Assembly: GCF_037969875.1 (NCBI RefSeq)
Contig: NZ_CP150218.1
Location: 7,254,001 to 7,318,000 of the forward strand
Origin: Paenibacillus sp. FSL R7-0337
GTDB taxonomy: Bacteria; Bacillota; Bacilli; Paenibacillales; Paenibacillaceae
DNA: 64,000 nt
Reading direction: 5' to 3'
Within the stretch, counting starts at the first letter, position 1. Each line of letters starts with the position of its first letter. The position numbers and the translations under genes were made by a program. A model generated the notes under the pieces. That model saw only the letters and a list, made by a program, of their open reading frames with translations. It searched no databases and was not told the origin of the DNA. Below are positions 17,846-26,943 of the stretch, one piece after another.

Positions 17846-20272
17846 GTGAAACTGATAGCTGTTCAATCCGGCGAGGCCGGCGTAAGGCTTGCGACTAGTG
17901 AGGGAATGATGCATATCGGCTGGTGTACGCCGGGGATTGCCAGAATCCGCTACACGCTGAATGCTGAGCTGAGCGGCAAAGAGAGTCTGATGGTACTGAG
18001 CCGGCCAGAAGCCGGGAACGTAGAATACAAAATCACAGAGCTGCCCGGGCATCTGGAGATATCAACAGCGCAGCTAACGATTGAAGTGGATAAAGAGACC
18101 TGTGCGTTCAGCTACAGAGCTGCGGACGGCACATTGCTGACACGGGAGCCGGCCAGAGGCGGCAAAACCCTGGAGCGAACAGAAGTCTATCATACAGTCT
18201 TCGATGCTTCAGCAGACACGGTCGAGACTGGGCAGGGTGCTGATGGTCTGCGTGCCAGAGCGGAGGGGGTTAACCGGAGGCTGGACCGAGAGGCTTTTCA
18301 TACAAAGCTGGAATTCGAATGGCAGGAAGGGGAAGCCCTGTACGGACTTGGCTCCCATGAAGAGGGGATGATGAACCTCCGGGGAAGGCAACAATACTTG
18401 TACCAGCAGAATATGAAGGCGGTTGTACCGGTACTTGTGTCTACACGGGGCTACGGGATTCTGGTAGATTCGGGGTCTTATATGACTTTTCATGATGATG
18501 CCTTTGGCTCGTACCTCTGGAGCGATGCGGATGAAGAGATGGATTACTATTTCATATATGGTCCGGAATTCGATCAGATTACAGCGGGAATCCGCTATCT
18601 GACCGGAGAAGCGCCGATGCTGCCGAAGTGGTCCTTCGGGTATGTGCAGTCCAAGGAAAGATACGTCTCCCAGGCGGAACTGCTTGCCATCGTGCAAGAG
18701 TATCGTGAACGTTCGCTTCCCCTCGACTGTATCGTACTCGACTGGCAGTCCTGGACGGGCAATCTGTGGGGGCAAAAGACTTTCGATCCTGACCGCTTCC
18801 CCGATCCCTTGCAGATGATGAACAGCCTGCACGCCATGAACGCCAAGCTGATGGTATCGATCTGGCCGATCATGGGCGCGGGCGGGGACAATCATGAAGA
18901 GATGAAGGCGCGCGGCTTCTTGCTCGGTAATCAGGCTACTTATGATGCCTTCCGGAAGGAAGCGCGCGAGCTGTACTGGAAGCAGGCCAATGAAGGACTG
19001 TTCGCACATGGAGTCGATGCCTGGTGGTGTGATTGCACCGAGCCGTTCGAAGCAGACTGGAAGGGAGCGGTCAAGCCGGAGCCGGAGCAGCGGCTGCTGA
19101 TTAATACAGCAGAATCGAAGCGGTATCTCGATCCGGGCTTGATCAATGCCTATTCCATGCAGCACTCCAAAGGGATCTATGAAGGCCAGCGTGCAGCGAC
19201 CTCAGCGAAGCGGGTAATCAATCTGACACGCTCCGCGTTCGCAGGGCAGCACCGCTATGGCACGATTACATGGTCTGGTGATATAGCCGCCAACTGGGAG
19301 ACGCTGAGGAAGCAGATTGCAGACGGCCTTAACTTTTGCCTGACCGGTTCGCCATACTGGACGCTGGATATCGGAGCGTTCTTCGTGAAGAATCACAAGG
19401 AGCAATGGTTCTGGAGCGGGGATTATGACGAGGGTGTTGCGGATCTTGGCTACAGGGAGCTGTATGTCCGCTGGTTCCAGCTGGGGGCCTTCCTGCCGAT
19501 GTTCCGTTCCCATGGCACGGATACGCCGAGAGAGATATGGCAGTTCGGCCAGGAGGGGGAGCTGATGTATGACACGCTGGTGAATTATCTGAAGCTCCGT
19601 TACAGGCTGATGCCATACATCTACTCGCTGGCCGGAGCTGTGGCACACCGCAGCTATACTATGTTCCGCGCACTGGCCTTTGACTACCGGGAGGATGTGC
19701 GGGTTCATGCTGTCGGCGACCAGTTCATGTTCGGTCCGGCCTTCATGGTGGCTCCCGTGACAGAGGCTATGTATTACGGTCCCGGCTCCCGCGAGCTTGA
19801 AGGGGTTCTTAAGCAGCGCAGTGTATATCTTCCTGAAGGCGAATGGTACGATTATTGGAGCGATGAATGGCTGGAGGGCGGCGTGACGATTGTAGCACAA
19901 GCGGATCTGGAGACGCTTCCCTTGTATGTCCGCGCCGGGTCCATTGTTCCGCTCGGCCCCGATGTTCAGTATACGGATGAACAGCCGGAGGCTGTGACCC
20001 GGCTCAAGGTATACGGGGGCAAGGATGCAGCCTTCACCCTGTATGAAGATGAAGGCGATAATTATAATTATGAGACCGGCTCCTATGCCATGATTGAGCT
20101 GAGCTGGTGTGAAGCGGACCGCAGCCTGACTATCGGGAAGCGGGCAGGAGACTATGCCGGAATGCAGGCGGTAAGGCAATTTGCCGTAGAACTAGCGGGG
20201 CATGCGGGAAGCTGTGTCGTCACTTATGAAGGAGAAGCTGTAACCGTCCGCGAAGAGGAACTTCAGAGCTAA
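17846..20272 (+). CDS. GH31 alpha-xylosidase-like glycosidase
   Basis: 808 residues starting at GTG with GGAAGGGTGG upstream. The N-terminal beta-sandwich spans about 1-215. The catalytic barrel follows, with the nucleophile Asp396 in DAWWCDCTEPFE and the acid/base Asp near 558 in RSHGTDTPREIW. C-terminal sandwich domains include YVRAGSIVPLGP and the glycine-rich YEDEGDNYNYETG. The DAWW.D.(T/S)EP signature is that of the GH31 alpha-xylosidases of xyloglucan loci (Bacteroides and Cellvibrio types). Isoprimeverose-type alpha-xylose removal is therefore the best guess; alpha-glucosidase activity is the alternative. There is no signal peptide. Regulation is likely by the divergent AraC protein. 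Confidence 0.9.
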   Translation: MKLIAVQSGEAGVRLATSEGMMHIGWCTPGIARIRYTLNAELSGKESLMVLSRPEAGNVEYKITELPGHLEISTAQLTIEVDKETCAFSYRAADGTLLTREPARGGKTLERTEVYHTVFDASADTVETGQGADGLRARAEGVNRRLDREAFHTKLEFEWQEGEALYGLGSHEEGMMNLRGRQQYLYQQNMKAVVPVLVSTRGYGILVDSGSYMTFHDDAFGSYLWSDADEEMDYYFIYGPEFDQITAGIRYLTGEAPMLPKWSFGYVQSKERYVSQAELLAIVQEYRERSLPLDCIVLDWQSWTGNLWGQKTFDPDRFPDPLQMMNSLHAMNAKLMVSIWPIMGAGGDNHEEMKARGFLLGNQATYDAFRKEARELYWKQANEGLFAHGVDAWWCDCTEPFEADWKGAVKPEPEQRLLINTAESKRYLDPGLINAYSMQHSKGIYEGQRAATSAKRVINLTRSAFAGQHRYGTITWSGDIAANWETLRKQIADGLNFCLTGSPYWTLDIGAFFVKNHKEQWFWSGDYDEGVADLGYRELYVRWFQLGAFLPMFRSHGTDTPREIWQFGQEGELMYDTLVNYLKLRYRLMPYIYSLAGAVAHRSYTMFRALAFDYREDVRVHAVGDQFMFGPAFMVAPVTEAMYYGPGSRELEGVLKQRSVYLPEGEWYDYWSDEWLEGGVTIVAQADLETLPLYVRAGSIVPLGPDVQYTDEQPEAVTRLKVYGGKDAAFTLYEDEGDNYNYETGSYAMIELSWCEADRSLTIGKRAGDYAGMQAVRQFAVELAGHAGSCVVTYEGEAVTVREEELQS

Positions 20273-20326
20273 GGCTGAGGTTAATTGTAACCAACCTGAA
20301 CGTTTTGTTAGCTGAATAGAGAAGCT

Positions 20327-21196
20327 CTAGTAAGCTCTGTTACTCTTACGGTAGGCGGCGGGTGTCATGCTGGTGATTCTTTTGAACGTACGGTAGAAGT
20401 GGGGCAGACTCTCGAAGCCGCAGGCCATGGCAATCTGCTCGATGGTACCGCTTGATTGCAGCAGGCTGTCCTTGGCCGCAAAAATCCGCTTAGTGGCAAT
20501 ATAATCGGTCACATTCATACCCAGACGCTGCTTGAAGACCCGGCTGAAGTGTGCGGGTGAGATCGAGGCCCGCGCAGCCAGGGAGCATAGCTCCAGCGGC
20601 TGATCCAGATGATCGTTGATATAGCTGAGCGCCTCACGGAACCACTCCGGCAGCAAGGGATTTGCAGCAACCGGCTCGGCGGCTTGCGGCAGACAGTAGC
20701 GGTTCAGATGCAGCAGTGTAAGATGAAGCAGCAGCGCAAGCGCCTGCCCGCCGTCCAGCTGATTCTGCTCGCGTTCCCGGTGGATCGCATCGATATCATT
20801 TTGCAGAATCTCAGCATGCTCAGGAGACAGGGTATACTTGTACTGCTTGTTGGTCTTGGCAGCGTCGAACAGCTTCAGATAGGGATAAGACTCACTGTAG
20901 GTATGGTTATGGATCAGAGCCGGGCTGAAAAAAAGGGCGGAGGAGGTCACCGGCTCCTCATTGTCGGGAAATCCCCGGTGCACCGTGTTTCCGGGAACGA
21001 CAATGATGTCACCCGGATGCATCTCATAAAAGGTCTGATCGATGAAAAAGCTTCCTTTGCCGCTGTATACGTAGATGAATTCGTACCAGTCATGCTGGTG
21101 GTCGGGCAGCTCGCGCTGCGGGCTTTTCGTTTCCTTATAGTCCAACAGCAGCGTAAACGGCAATTGATGGTCAAAATGCCTGCGGATCGGTTCCAT
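20327..21196 (-). CDS. AraC-family transcriptional regulator with cupin sensor domain
   Basis: 289 residues; ATG preceded by AGGGGGCGACTTC. The N-terminal cupin (about 15-100) reads HQHDWYEFIYVYSGKGSFFI and MHPGDIIVVPGNTVHRG. The C-terminal double helix-turn-helix reads SPAHFSRVFKQRLGMNVTDY and GFESLPHFYRTFKRITSMTP. It is divergent from the lactonase gene at 21328 (131 bp between starts), so it probably controls the L-fucose/L-galactose unit and may bind the free sugar. Its 3' end converges with the GH31 gene with 54 bp between the stop codons. A short GGTTA-ATTG-TAACC hairpin in that gap is too weak to call a terminator. Confidence 0.9.
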   Translation of the reverse strand: MEPIRRHFDHQLPFTLLLDYKETKSPQRELPDHQHDWYEFIYVYSGKGSFFIDQTFYEMHPGDIIVVPGNTVHRGFPDNEEPVTSSALFFSPALIHNHTYSESYPYLKLFDAAKTNKQYKYTLSPEHAEILQNDIDAIHREREQNQLDGGQALALLLHLTLLHLNRYCLPQAAEPVAANPLLPEWFREALSYINDHLDQPLELCSLAARASISPAHFSRVFKQRLGMNVTDYIATKRIFAAKDSLLQSSGTIEQIAMACGFESLPHFYRTFKRITSMTPAAYRKSNRAY

Positions 21197-21327
21197 GAAG
21201 TCGCCCCCTGAGTTAAATCTCTACATTCTTACCCACATCATATCAAAATAAGGTATAAATTTGTTTGTTTTAGCTATTTTTATTCCTTTATCGGATGTTT
21301 ACAATAAGGTGGAATGGAGGCGTTATC

Positions 21328-22179
21328 ATGTATATTGATGCTCACCAGCATTATTGGAAGATAGACAGGGATGATTATGGCTGGATTACGCCGGAGATTC
21401 CGGTGTTGTTCCGGGATTATCTGCCTGCTGACCTGGAGCCGGAGCTAATGAAGCAAGGGATCAGCCGCACGATTGTGGTACAGGCTGCGCCTACGGTGGA
21501 GGAGACGGAATATATTCTGGGACTGAGCGAGCAGGCGGAGTCTGTCGCGGGTGTGATTGGCTGGCTGGATCTTGCAAGCCCTTCCTTTCAGGCAGAATTC
21601 GAGCGGCTCAGCAGACATCCGAAGTTCACCGGGCTGCGGGTGATGATTCAGGAGATGGCAGACCCCGGTGTGCTTTTGACCCGGCCATATATAGAAGCGC
21701 TCTCATATCTAGCGGAGCGGGATGTGCCGGTGGATCTGCTGGTGCTGGCCGATCAGCTTCCGCAGCTTATTGCGATGCTGGAACAGGTTCCGGGACTGCG
21801 GGGAGTTATTGACCATCTGGCTAAGCCGAAGATTGCTTCGGGCCAATTAGAGCCGTGGAGAAGCTTAATGGAGGAGGTAGCTAAGCATCCGGGAATTTAC
21901 TGCAAGCTGTCTGGAATGGTGACGGAGGCTGATCCGCAGGGCTGGACGCAGGAGGATTTCTCGGCTTATGTGCATGCTGTGCTGGAGCTGTTCGGACCGG
22001 AGCGGGTGATGTTCGGCAGCGACTGGCCGGTGTGTCTGATGGCAGCAACCTATGAGGAGGTTGTGGGGATTTTGCGCACAGCACTGCAAGACCGATTGTC
22101 TGCGGAAGAGATGAAGCCGGTGTTTGGAGCGAATGCTGCTAGATTTTATAAGCTGGATTCACTAATTATAGGAGGTTGA
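21328..22179 (+). CDS. Amidohydrolase 2 family sugar lactonase (L-fuconolactonase-like)
   Basis: 283 residues; ATG 21328 has TGGAGG 8-9 bases upstream. Metal and active-site motifs are present: His6 and His8 in DAHQHYW, DHLAKP around residue 165, and Asp232 in FGSDWPVC. This pattern is that of L-fuconolactonase and L-rhamnono-lactonase-type hydrolases, which open sugar 1,4- or 1,5-lactones to aldonic acids. It is the first gene of a unit continuing with an aldo/keto reductase, a zinc dehydrogenase and GH95. In that context it should hydrolyse the lactone made by oxidation of L-fucose or L-galactose. The substrate choice is inference. Confidence 0.9.
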   Translation: MYIDAHQHYWKIDRDDYGWITPEIPVLFRDYLPADLEPELMKQGISRTIVVQAAPTVEETEYILGLSEQAESVAGVIGWLDLASPSFQAEFERLSRHPKFTGLRVMIQEMADPGVLLTRPYIEALSYLAERDVPVDLLVLADQLPQLIAMLEQVPGLRGVIDHLAKPKIASGQLEPWRSLMEEVAKHPGIYCKLSGMVTEADPQGWTQEDFSAYVHAVLELFGPERVMFGSDWPVCLMAATYEEVVGILRTALQDRLSAEEMKPVFGANAARFYKLDSLIIGG

Positions 22180-22184
22180 GCGAT

Positions 22185-23144
22185 ATGAAATACAGAAAGC
22201 TGGGCAATACGGGACTTGAGGTCTCAGCATTAAGCTTCGGGGCCTCTTCGCTGGGCAGCGTGTTCCGGGAGGTCCCGAAGGATGAGGCCATCCTTACGGT
22301 TCATACGGCGATTGATCTGGGGATTAACCTCATTGACGTCTCCCCATATTACGGTCTGATGAAAGCGGAAACGGTGCTGGGCGAGGCGCTGCAGACGGTA
22401 CCGCGTGACAAGTATATTCTGAGCACTAAGGCCGGGCGTTACGGGTCAGATGAATTTGACTTTTCCAGAGAGCGGATCATCCGCAGCGCGGAAGAGAGCA
22501 TGGGCAGACTGGGTACGGATTACCTGGATATTCTGCTGCTGCATGATGTTGAATTCGGCTCGCTTACGCAGGTGATGGAGGAGGGGATTCCGGCGCTGGA
22601 AGAGCTGAAGCAAGCAGGCAAAATCCGTTACTTCGGCGTCAGCGGCCTGCCGCTGAGTGTGTTCGAGAAGGTGCTGCCGCAGACCAAGCTGGATGTCATT
22701 CTGTCCTATTGCCATTATTCGCTCAACGATACTACGCTGCTCCAGCTCCTTCCGCTGCTGGAGGAGAGCGGCACAGGGCTGATGAATGCGTCGCCTATCT
22801 CGATGGGTCTGCTCAGCAACCGCAAGGTGCCAGACTGGCATCCGGCAAGTGCGGAGATTCAAGCCGCGTGTCAGCGCGCCGCTGAATATTGCAGAGATAA
22901 GGGCGAAGACATCGCCAAGCTGGCGGTCCAGTTCTCCACGGCGAACGAGCAGATTCCAACCACCTTGGTCAGCACGGCGACACCGGCTAATATCCGCAAC
23001 AATATTAAGTGGACCGAGGAGCCCATAGATCAACAATTACTGGCAGAAGTGCGCGATATTCTGAAGCCGATCGACGGTGCAACCTGGCCGAGCGGCCGGG
23101 CAGAATGGAACGAAGCATCTGGCCGGAACGGGGAGCGCTTATAA
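22185..23144 (+). CDS. Aldo/keto reductase, L-fucose/L-galactose dehydrogenase-like
   Basis: 319 residues. ATG 22185 has GGAGG ending 9 bases upstream; a TTG at 22176 is too close to it. The AKR barrel shows Asp51 and Tyr55/Tyr56 in DVSPYYGL, the catalytic Lys in STKAGRY and the His in LLLHDVEF. The DxSPYYG form is characteristic of L-galactose and L-fucose dehydrogenases, which oxidise C1 of the sugar to a lactone with NAD(P)+. That fits the lactonase encoded 5 bp upstream. Its stop codon overlaps the next start (TAATG), indicating coupled translation. Confidence 0.9.
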   Translation: MKYRKLGNTGLEVSALSFGASSLGSVFREVPKDEAILTVHTAIDLGINLIDVSPYYGLMKAETVLGEALQTVPRDKYILSTKAGRYGSDEFDFSRERIIRSAEESMGRLGTDYLDILLLHDVEFGSLTQVMEEGIPALEELKQAGKIRYFGVSGLPLSVFEKVLPQTKLDVILSYCHYSLNDTTLLQLLPLLEESGTGLMNASPISMGLLSNRKVPDWHPASAEIQAACQRAAEYCRDKGEDIAKLAVQFSTANEQIPTTLVSTATPANIRNNIKWTEEPIDQQLLAEVRDILKPIDGATWPSGRAEWNEASGRNGERL

Positions 23145-24163
23145 TGAAGGGAATTATTTGTGAGGAAGTCGGTAAGTTCGTATTCCGCGAGGATCTGCCG
23201 GAGCCGGAGCTGGTGGACGGGGAAGCAGTTGTAAGCATCCGCCGTATCGGCATCTGCGGGACAGATCTGCACGCTTACCGGGGGAACCAGCCTTATTTCA
23301 CTTATCCGCGTGTGCTGGGGCATGAGCTGTCCGGGATTATTGAGCGCATTGGCGACAACCCGCAAGGGCTAAAGGCCGGTGACCAGGTCAGTGTCATTCC
23401 GTATCTGCATTGCGGAGAATGCCGGGCTTGTCTGAGCGGTAAAACGAATTGCTGCCAGAAAATGAGAGTGTTCGGTGTTCATCTGGACGGCGGCATGCGG
23501 GAACGGGTGAGTCTGCCTGTAGGTAATCTGCTGAAGACAGACGGGCTGACGCTGGATCAGGCGGCCATGCTGGAGCCGCTGGCGATAGGTGCCCATGCGG
23601 TTCGGCGCTCAGGCATCAGCGCCGGGGATCAGGTGCTGGTGATCGGCGCTGGCCCGATCGGGCTGGGTGTGATGGCGATGGCCAGATATGCAGGTGCCAA
23701 GGTGATTGCGATGGATGTCAACGATGAACGTCTGGCCTTCTGCAAGGGCTGGGCGCAGGCGGAGCACGCGGTAAGCGCCTTGAAGGAGCCGAAGGAACAG
23801 CTATCGGCACTGACGGACGGCAACTTCCTGCCGCATGTCATTGATTCCACAGGCAACATCTCCTCTATGGAAGGCGCCTTCGGACTGGTTGGCCATGGCG
23901 GTACATTGACTTATGTCGGCTTGGTCAAAGGGAATATTACCTTTAGTGACCCCGATTTCCATGCCCGCGAGATGACAGTGCAGGGCAGCAGAAATGCGAC
24001 CCGCGAGGACTTCGAACGGGTGATTAGCGCCATTAGAGACGGTTACATTGATGTGGACCGCTATATTTCCCACCGCTGCTCGTTCGGGGAGATGACCCTG
24101 CAGTTCGAGAGCTGGCTGAATCCTGAATCCAAAGTGATCAAGGCATTGGTGGAACTGAATTAA
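23144..24163 (+). CDS. Zinc-dependent medium-chain alcohol/polyol dehydrogenase
   Basis: 339 residues; ATG 23144 shares one base with the previous stop and has GGGGAG upstream. The catalytic zinc ligand Cys is in GICGTDLHAYRG, the GHE motif is in VLGHELSG, and four structural Cys residues lie in CGECRACLSGKTNCC. The Rossmann motif GAGPIGLGVMAMARYAG is followed by an acidic residue (AMD), which favours NAD. Relatives include RspB, L-galactonate 5-dehydrogenase (LgoD) and sorbitol dehydrogenases. After the AKR and lactonase, oxidation of an L-galactonate- or L-fuconate-like acid at C5 would be logical. That would explain why no dehydratase gene is present, but this is inference. Confidence 0.88.
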   Translation: MKGIICEEVGKFVFREDLPEPELVDGEAVVSIRRIGICGTDLHAYRGNQPYFTYPRVLGHELSGIIERIGDNPQGLKAGDQVSVIPYLHCGECRACLSGKTNCCQKMRVFGVHLDGGMRERVSLPVGNLLKTDGLTLDQAAMLEPLAIGAHAVRRSGISAGDQVLVIGAGPIGLGVMAMARYAGAKVIAMDVNDERLAFCKGWAQAEHAVSALKEPKEQLSALTDGNFLPHVIDSTGNISSMEGAFGLVGHGGTLTYVGLVKGNITFSDPDFHAREMTVQGSRNATREDFERVISAIRDGYIDVDRYISHRCSFGEMTLQFESWLNPESKVIKALVELN

Positions 24164-24184
24164 CTGCGAAGGAGCGGAAAAGCG

Positions 24185-26431
24185 ATGACAAGCACGGAAC
24201 AGAGCCAGCGGTTATGGTACACGGAGCCGGCACAGGAATGGAATGAGGCACTTCCGGTCGGCAACGGCAGACTGGGGGCGATGATCTTTGGCAGGGTGGC
24301 TGAGGAGAAGCTGCAGCTTAATGAGGATTCCGTATGGTACGGAGGTCCGCGTGACCGCAACAACGAAGATGCGCTGCCCCACTTGCCGAAGCTCCGCCAG
24401 CTGATTCTGGAAGGCAAGCTGCGGGAGGCGGAGGAGCTGGCGGCAATGACAATGGTGGGGCTGCCGGAAGCACAGCGCCATTATCTGCCGCTTGGCGACC
24501 TGCTGCTGTCATTCAGCGGACATGAACAGCCTGCTGAGGATTATCAGCGTGAGCTGGATCTCGAATCCGGCGTATCCCGGGTGAGTTATGTGACCGGCGG
24601 AGTCCGCTATACCCGTGAGCTGTTCGCCAGCTACCCGGATCAAGCCATCGTGGTGCGGATTACCTCTGACCGGAAGAACGCAATCTCCCTGAAGGCCAGG
24701 TTTAACCGCCAGAACTGGAGAATGCTGGAGAAGACGGAGAAATGGAATGACAGCGGGCTGGTGATGGGCGGAGAATGCGGCGGGCGCGGGGGCAGCTCCT
24801 TCGCTGCTGCATTGAAGGCCGTCACAGGAGACGGAACCTGCCGCAACATCGGCGAATATGTGATGGTGGAGGGGGCAAGCTCAGTTACGCTGCTGCTTGC
24901 CGCAGGAACCACGTTCCGTCATCCCGATCCGGCGCTGTATGCCAAGCGGCAGTTGGAGGCCTTGAGTATGGTGCCTTATGAGGAACTGCTTGCCCGCCAT
25001 GTTGCGGATTACCGCAGCTTGTACGGCCGGACCTCGCTGACGCTCCCGATGAACCCGGAGCTGAGCGGACTGCCAACCAGTGAACGGCTAAATCGGTTCC
25101 GGCAGGGGGGAGAAGACCACGGACTGATCTCGACTTATTTTCAATATGGCCGTTATCTGCTGATTGCCTCCAGCCGTCCGGGCTCCTTGCCTGCGAATCT
25201 GCAAGGCATCTGGAATGACAGCTTCACCCCGGCTTGGGACAGCAAATTCACGATTAACATCAACGCGCAAATGAATTACTGGCCGGCTGAAATCTGCAAT
25301 CTGGCGGAATGCCATGAGCCGTTGTTCGATCTGATCGAACGGATGCGTGAGCCGGGACGGGTGACCGCGAAGGTGATGTACGGCTGCGGCGGCTTCACGG
25401 CACACCACAATACGGACATCTGGGCAGATACTGCTCCTCAGGATACGTATCTGCCAGCATCGTTCTGGCCGCTGGGAGCAGCTTGGCTGTGTCTGCATAT
25501 GTGGGAGCATTACCGGTTCAGCCAGGACCGCCATTATCTGGCGAATGCCTACGATACGATGAAGGAATCTGCACAGTTCCTGTTGGATTACCTGATAGAG
25601 GATGAGTCGGGCCGGCTGATTACCTGCCCGTCCGTCTCGCCGGAGAACACTTACCAGCTGCCCGGCGGGGAATCGGGCGTGCTGTGTGCCGGAGCCTCTA
25701 TGGACTTCCAGATTATTGAAGCTCTGTTCAAGGCCTGCATCCAGAGCTCGGAGATTATCGGCCGTGACGAGGCGTTCCGCGAAGAGCTCCGCTCAGCGCT
25801 GGACCGTTTGCCGGGGCCGCAGATCGGTAAATACGGCCAGATTCAGGAATGGATGGAGGATTATGAAGAGGTAGAGCCGGGGCACCGGCATATTTCGCAT
25901 CTGTTCGCGCTGTATCCGGGGGATGCCTTCACGGTGGAGCATACGCCAGAGCTGGCGGCAGCAGCCCGTACGACGCTGGAACGCAGACTTGCCAGTGGCG
26001 GCGGACATACCGGCTGGAGCCGTGCCTGGATCATTAACTTCTGGGCCAGACTGCAGGATGAGGGCAAGGCTTATACCAATGTGCGGGCATTGCTGGAGCA
26101 TTCGACCCTGCCTAACCTGTTTGACAATCATCCGCCGTTCCAGATTGACGGGAACTTCGGAGGAACAGCAGGTATCGCGGAGATGTTGCTGCAGAGTCAT
26201 ACAGATAGGATCAGACTGCTGCCTGCATTGCCTGCCGACTGGAACGAGGGCAGTGTCAAGGGACTGCGGGCAAGAGGCGGCTATACCCTCGATTTCTCTT
26301 GGAGCGGTGGACTGGTTACGGAAGCAGTGGTAACATGTACCGTATCCGGCCCTTGCCGGCTCGAAGGTCCGGGGCTGGCTCCGGTGTCCTTCACCGGGGA
26401 AGCGGGGCATTCTTATACCTTCACCGGGTAG
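24185..26431 (+). CDS. GH95 alpha-L-fucosidase / alpha-L-galactosidase
   Basis: 748 residues; ATG with AAGGAG upstream. The N-terminal domain begins RLWYTEPAQEWNEALPVGNG, the GH95 signature. Catalytic positions known from Bifidobacterium AfcA are all recognisable: Asn358 and Asn360 in TININAQMNYW, Glu555 in IQEWMEDY as acid, and Asp655 in QIDGNFGG as the Asn-activated base position. GH95 enzymes invert alpha-1,2-linked L-fucose, and some prefer L-galactose, at the ends of xyloglucan side chains. There is no signal peptide, so it acts on imported oligosaccharides. It is the last gene of the unit and is followed by a terminator. Confidence 0.95.
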   Translation: MTSTEQSQRLWYTEPAQEWNEALPVGNGRLGAMIFGRVAEEKLQLNEDSVWYGGPRDRNNEDALPHLPKLRQLILEGKLREAEELAAMTMVGLPEAQRHYLPLGDLLLSFSGHEQPAEDYQRELDLESGVSRVSYVTGGVRYTRELFASYPDQAIVVRITSDRKNAISLKARFNRQNWRMLEKTEKWNDSGLVMGGECGGRGGSSFAAALKAVTGDGTCRNIGEYVMVEGASSVTLLLAAGTTFRHPDPALYAKRQLEALSMVPYEELLARHVADYRSLYGRTSLTLPMNPELSGLPTSERLNRFRQGGEDHGLISTYFQYGRYLLIASSRPGSLPANLQGIWNDSFTPAWDSKFTININAQMNYWPAEICNLAECHEPLFDLIERMREPGRVTAKVMYGCGGFTAHHNTDIWADTAPQDTYLPASFWPLGAAWLCLHMWEHYRFSQDRHYLANAYDTMKESAQFLLDYLIEDESGRLITCPSVSPENTYQLPGGESGVLCAGASMDFQIIEALFKACIQSSEIIGRDEAFREELRSALDRLPGPQIGKYGQIQEWMEDYEEVEPGHRHISHLFALYPGDAFTVEHTPELAAAARTTLERRLASGGGHTGWSRAWIINFWARLQDEGKAYTNVRALLEHSTLPNLFDNHPPFQIDGNFGGTAGIAEMLLQSHTDRIRLLPALPADWNEGSVKGLRARGGYTLDFSWSGGLVTEAVVTCTVSGPCRLEGPGLAPVSFTGEAGHSYTFTG

Positions 26432-26479
26432 AGTTACTTTAGGATAGCTAGTTGACGAATAGGATAATATAGTTATGTA

Positions 26480-26508
26480 GGGTTGGCGTATTTGTGCCAA
26501 TCCTTTTT
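26480..26508 (+). terminator. Rho-independent terminator of the fucose/galactose unit
   Basis: GGGTTGGC pairs with GCCAATCC (one G-U pair) around an 8-base loop and is followed by TTTTT, 49 bp after the GH95 stop codon. Confidence 0.8.
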
Positions 26509-26541
26509 GGTGTGGTTAGCTAGAACGTCGAGTGTGGGCCA

Positions 26542-26567
26542 AATGTAATCGAAAAACCGATTACATT
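26542..26567. repeat. Palindromic hairpin element, copy 1
   Basis: AATGTAATCG and CGATTACATT form a perfect 10-bp stem around the loop AAAAAC. A related but imperfect copy with the same flank (GTGTGG.CCAAATGTA) is at 42944-42977. Function unknown; a dispersed intergenic hairpin family is likely. Confidence 0.65.
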
Positions 26568-26591
26568 GCGCAGCGCGGGGACGAGCCTGAT

Positions 26592-26670
26592 GGTGAGGTG
26601 CACAAGTGCCCCTGAATGCGCCGAAAGCGGGCAAATCGGGTAAATGAAGAGCACTAATACCTCTGTATCC
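26592..26670. repeat. Two units of the 51-bp repeat family
   Basis: Units begin at 26592 (head GGTGAGGTGCACAAGTG) and 26643 (head AATGAAGAGCACTAATACC), exactly 51 bp apart. They match the second subtype of the array at 11450-11640. The remaining part of the gap up to 26850 shows a short run of near-identical CTCAACGCYACAC motifs (26717-26756) but no gene. Confidence 0.75.
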
Positions 26671-26851
26671 GCCTTCATCCGACAAAATACGGCCAACCCG
26701 AAAAGGACCTAAGCAGGCTCAACGCTACGCTCAACGCCACACTCAACGCCACACATAGCCAGCTCAAAAAGAACGGCAATTCCGCTGCCGCGCTGCAAGC
26801 AACCGTTTTCTTTTTATGAATTTATAGGGGGGAAGACCTATATTCTATGAA

Positions 26852-26879
26852 TTGTAAGCGCATTCTGAAAACGTATAAT
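26852..26879 (+). promoter_or_regulatory. Candidate promoter with overlapping cre site
   Basis: TTGTAA (26852-26857) and a perfect -10 TATAAT (26874-26879) are 16 bases apart. TGTAAGCGCATTCT at 26853-26866 matches cre at 12 of 14 positions and covers the -35 box. The transport unit begins at 26944, so CcpA repression is plausible. Confidence 0.6.
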
Positions 26880-26943
26880 TAAAGTTGTCACCAGGAGAAA
26901 TTAGAAGCATAAGCGATTAGCCAAAAAGGGGAGGCATAACAAC

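Noticed and set aside
20283..20320. Terminator between the convergent GH31 and AraC genes
   Set aside because: Only a 5-bp stem (GGTTA/TAACC) is visible, without a T-run.
23009..23143. N-terminal extension of the zinc dehydrogenase
   Set aside because: It overlaps the end of the aldo/keto reductase gene in another frame; ATG 23144 fits the family start (MKGIICEEVGKF).
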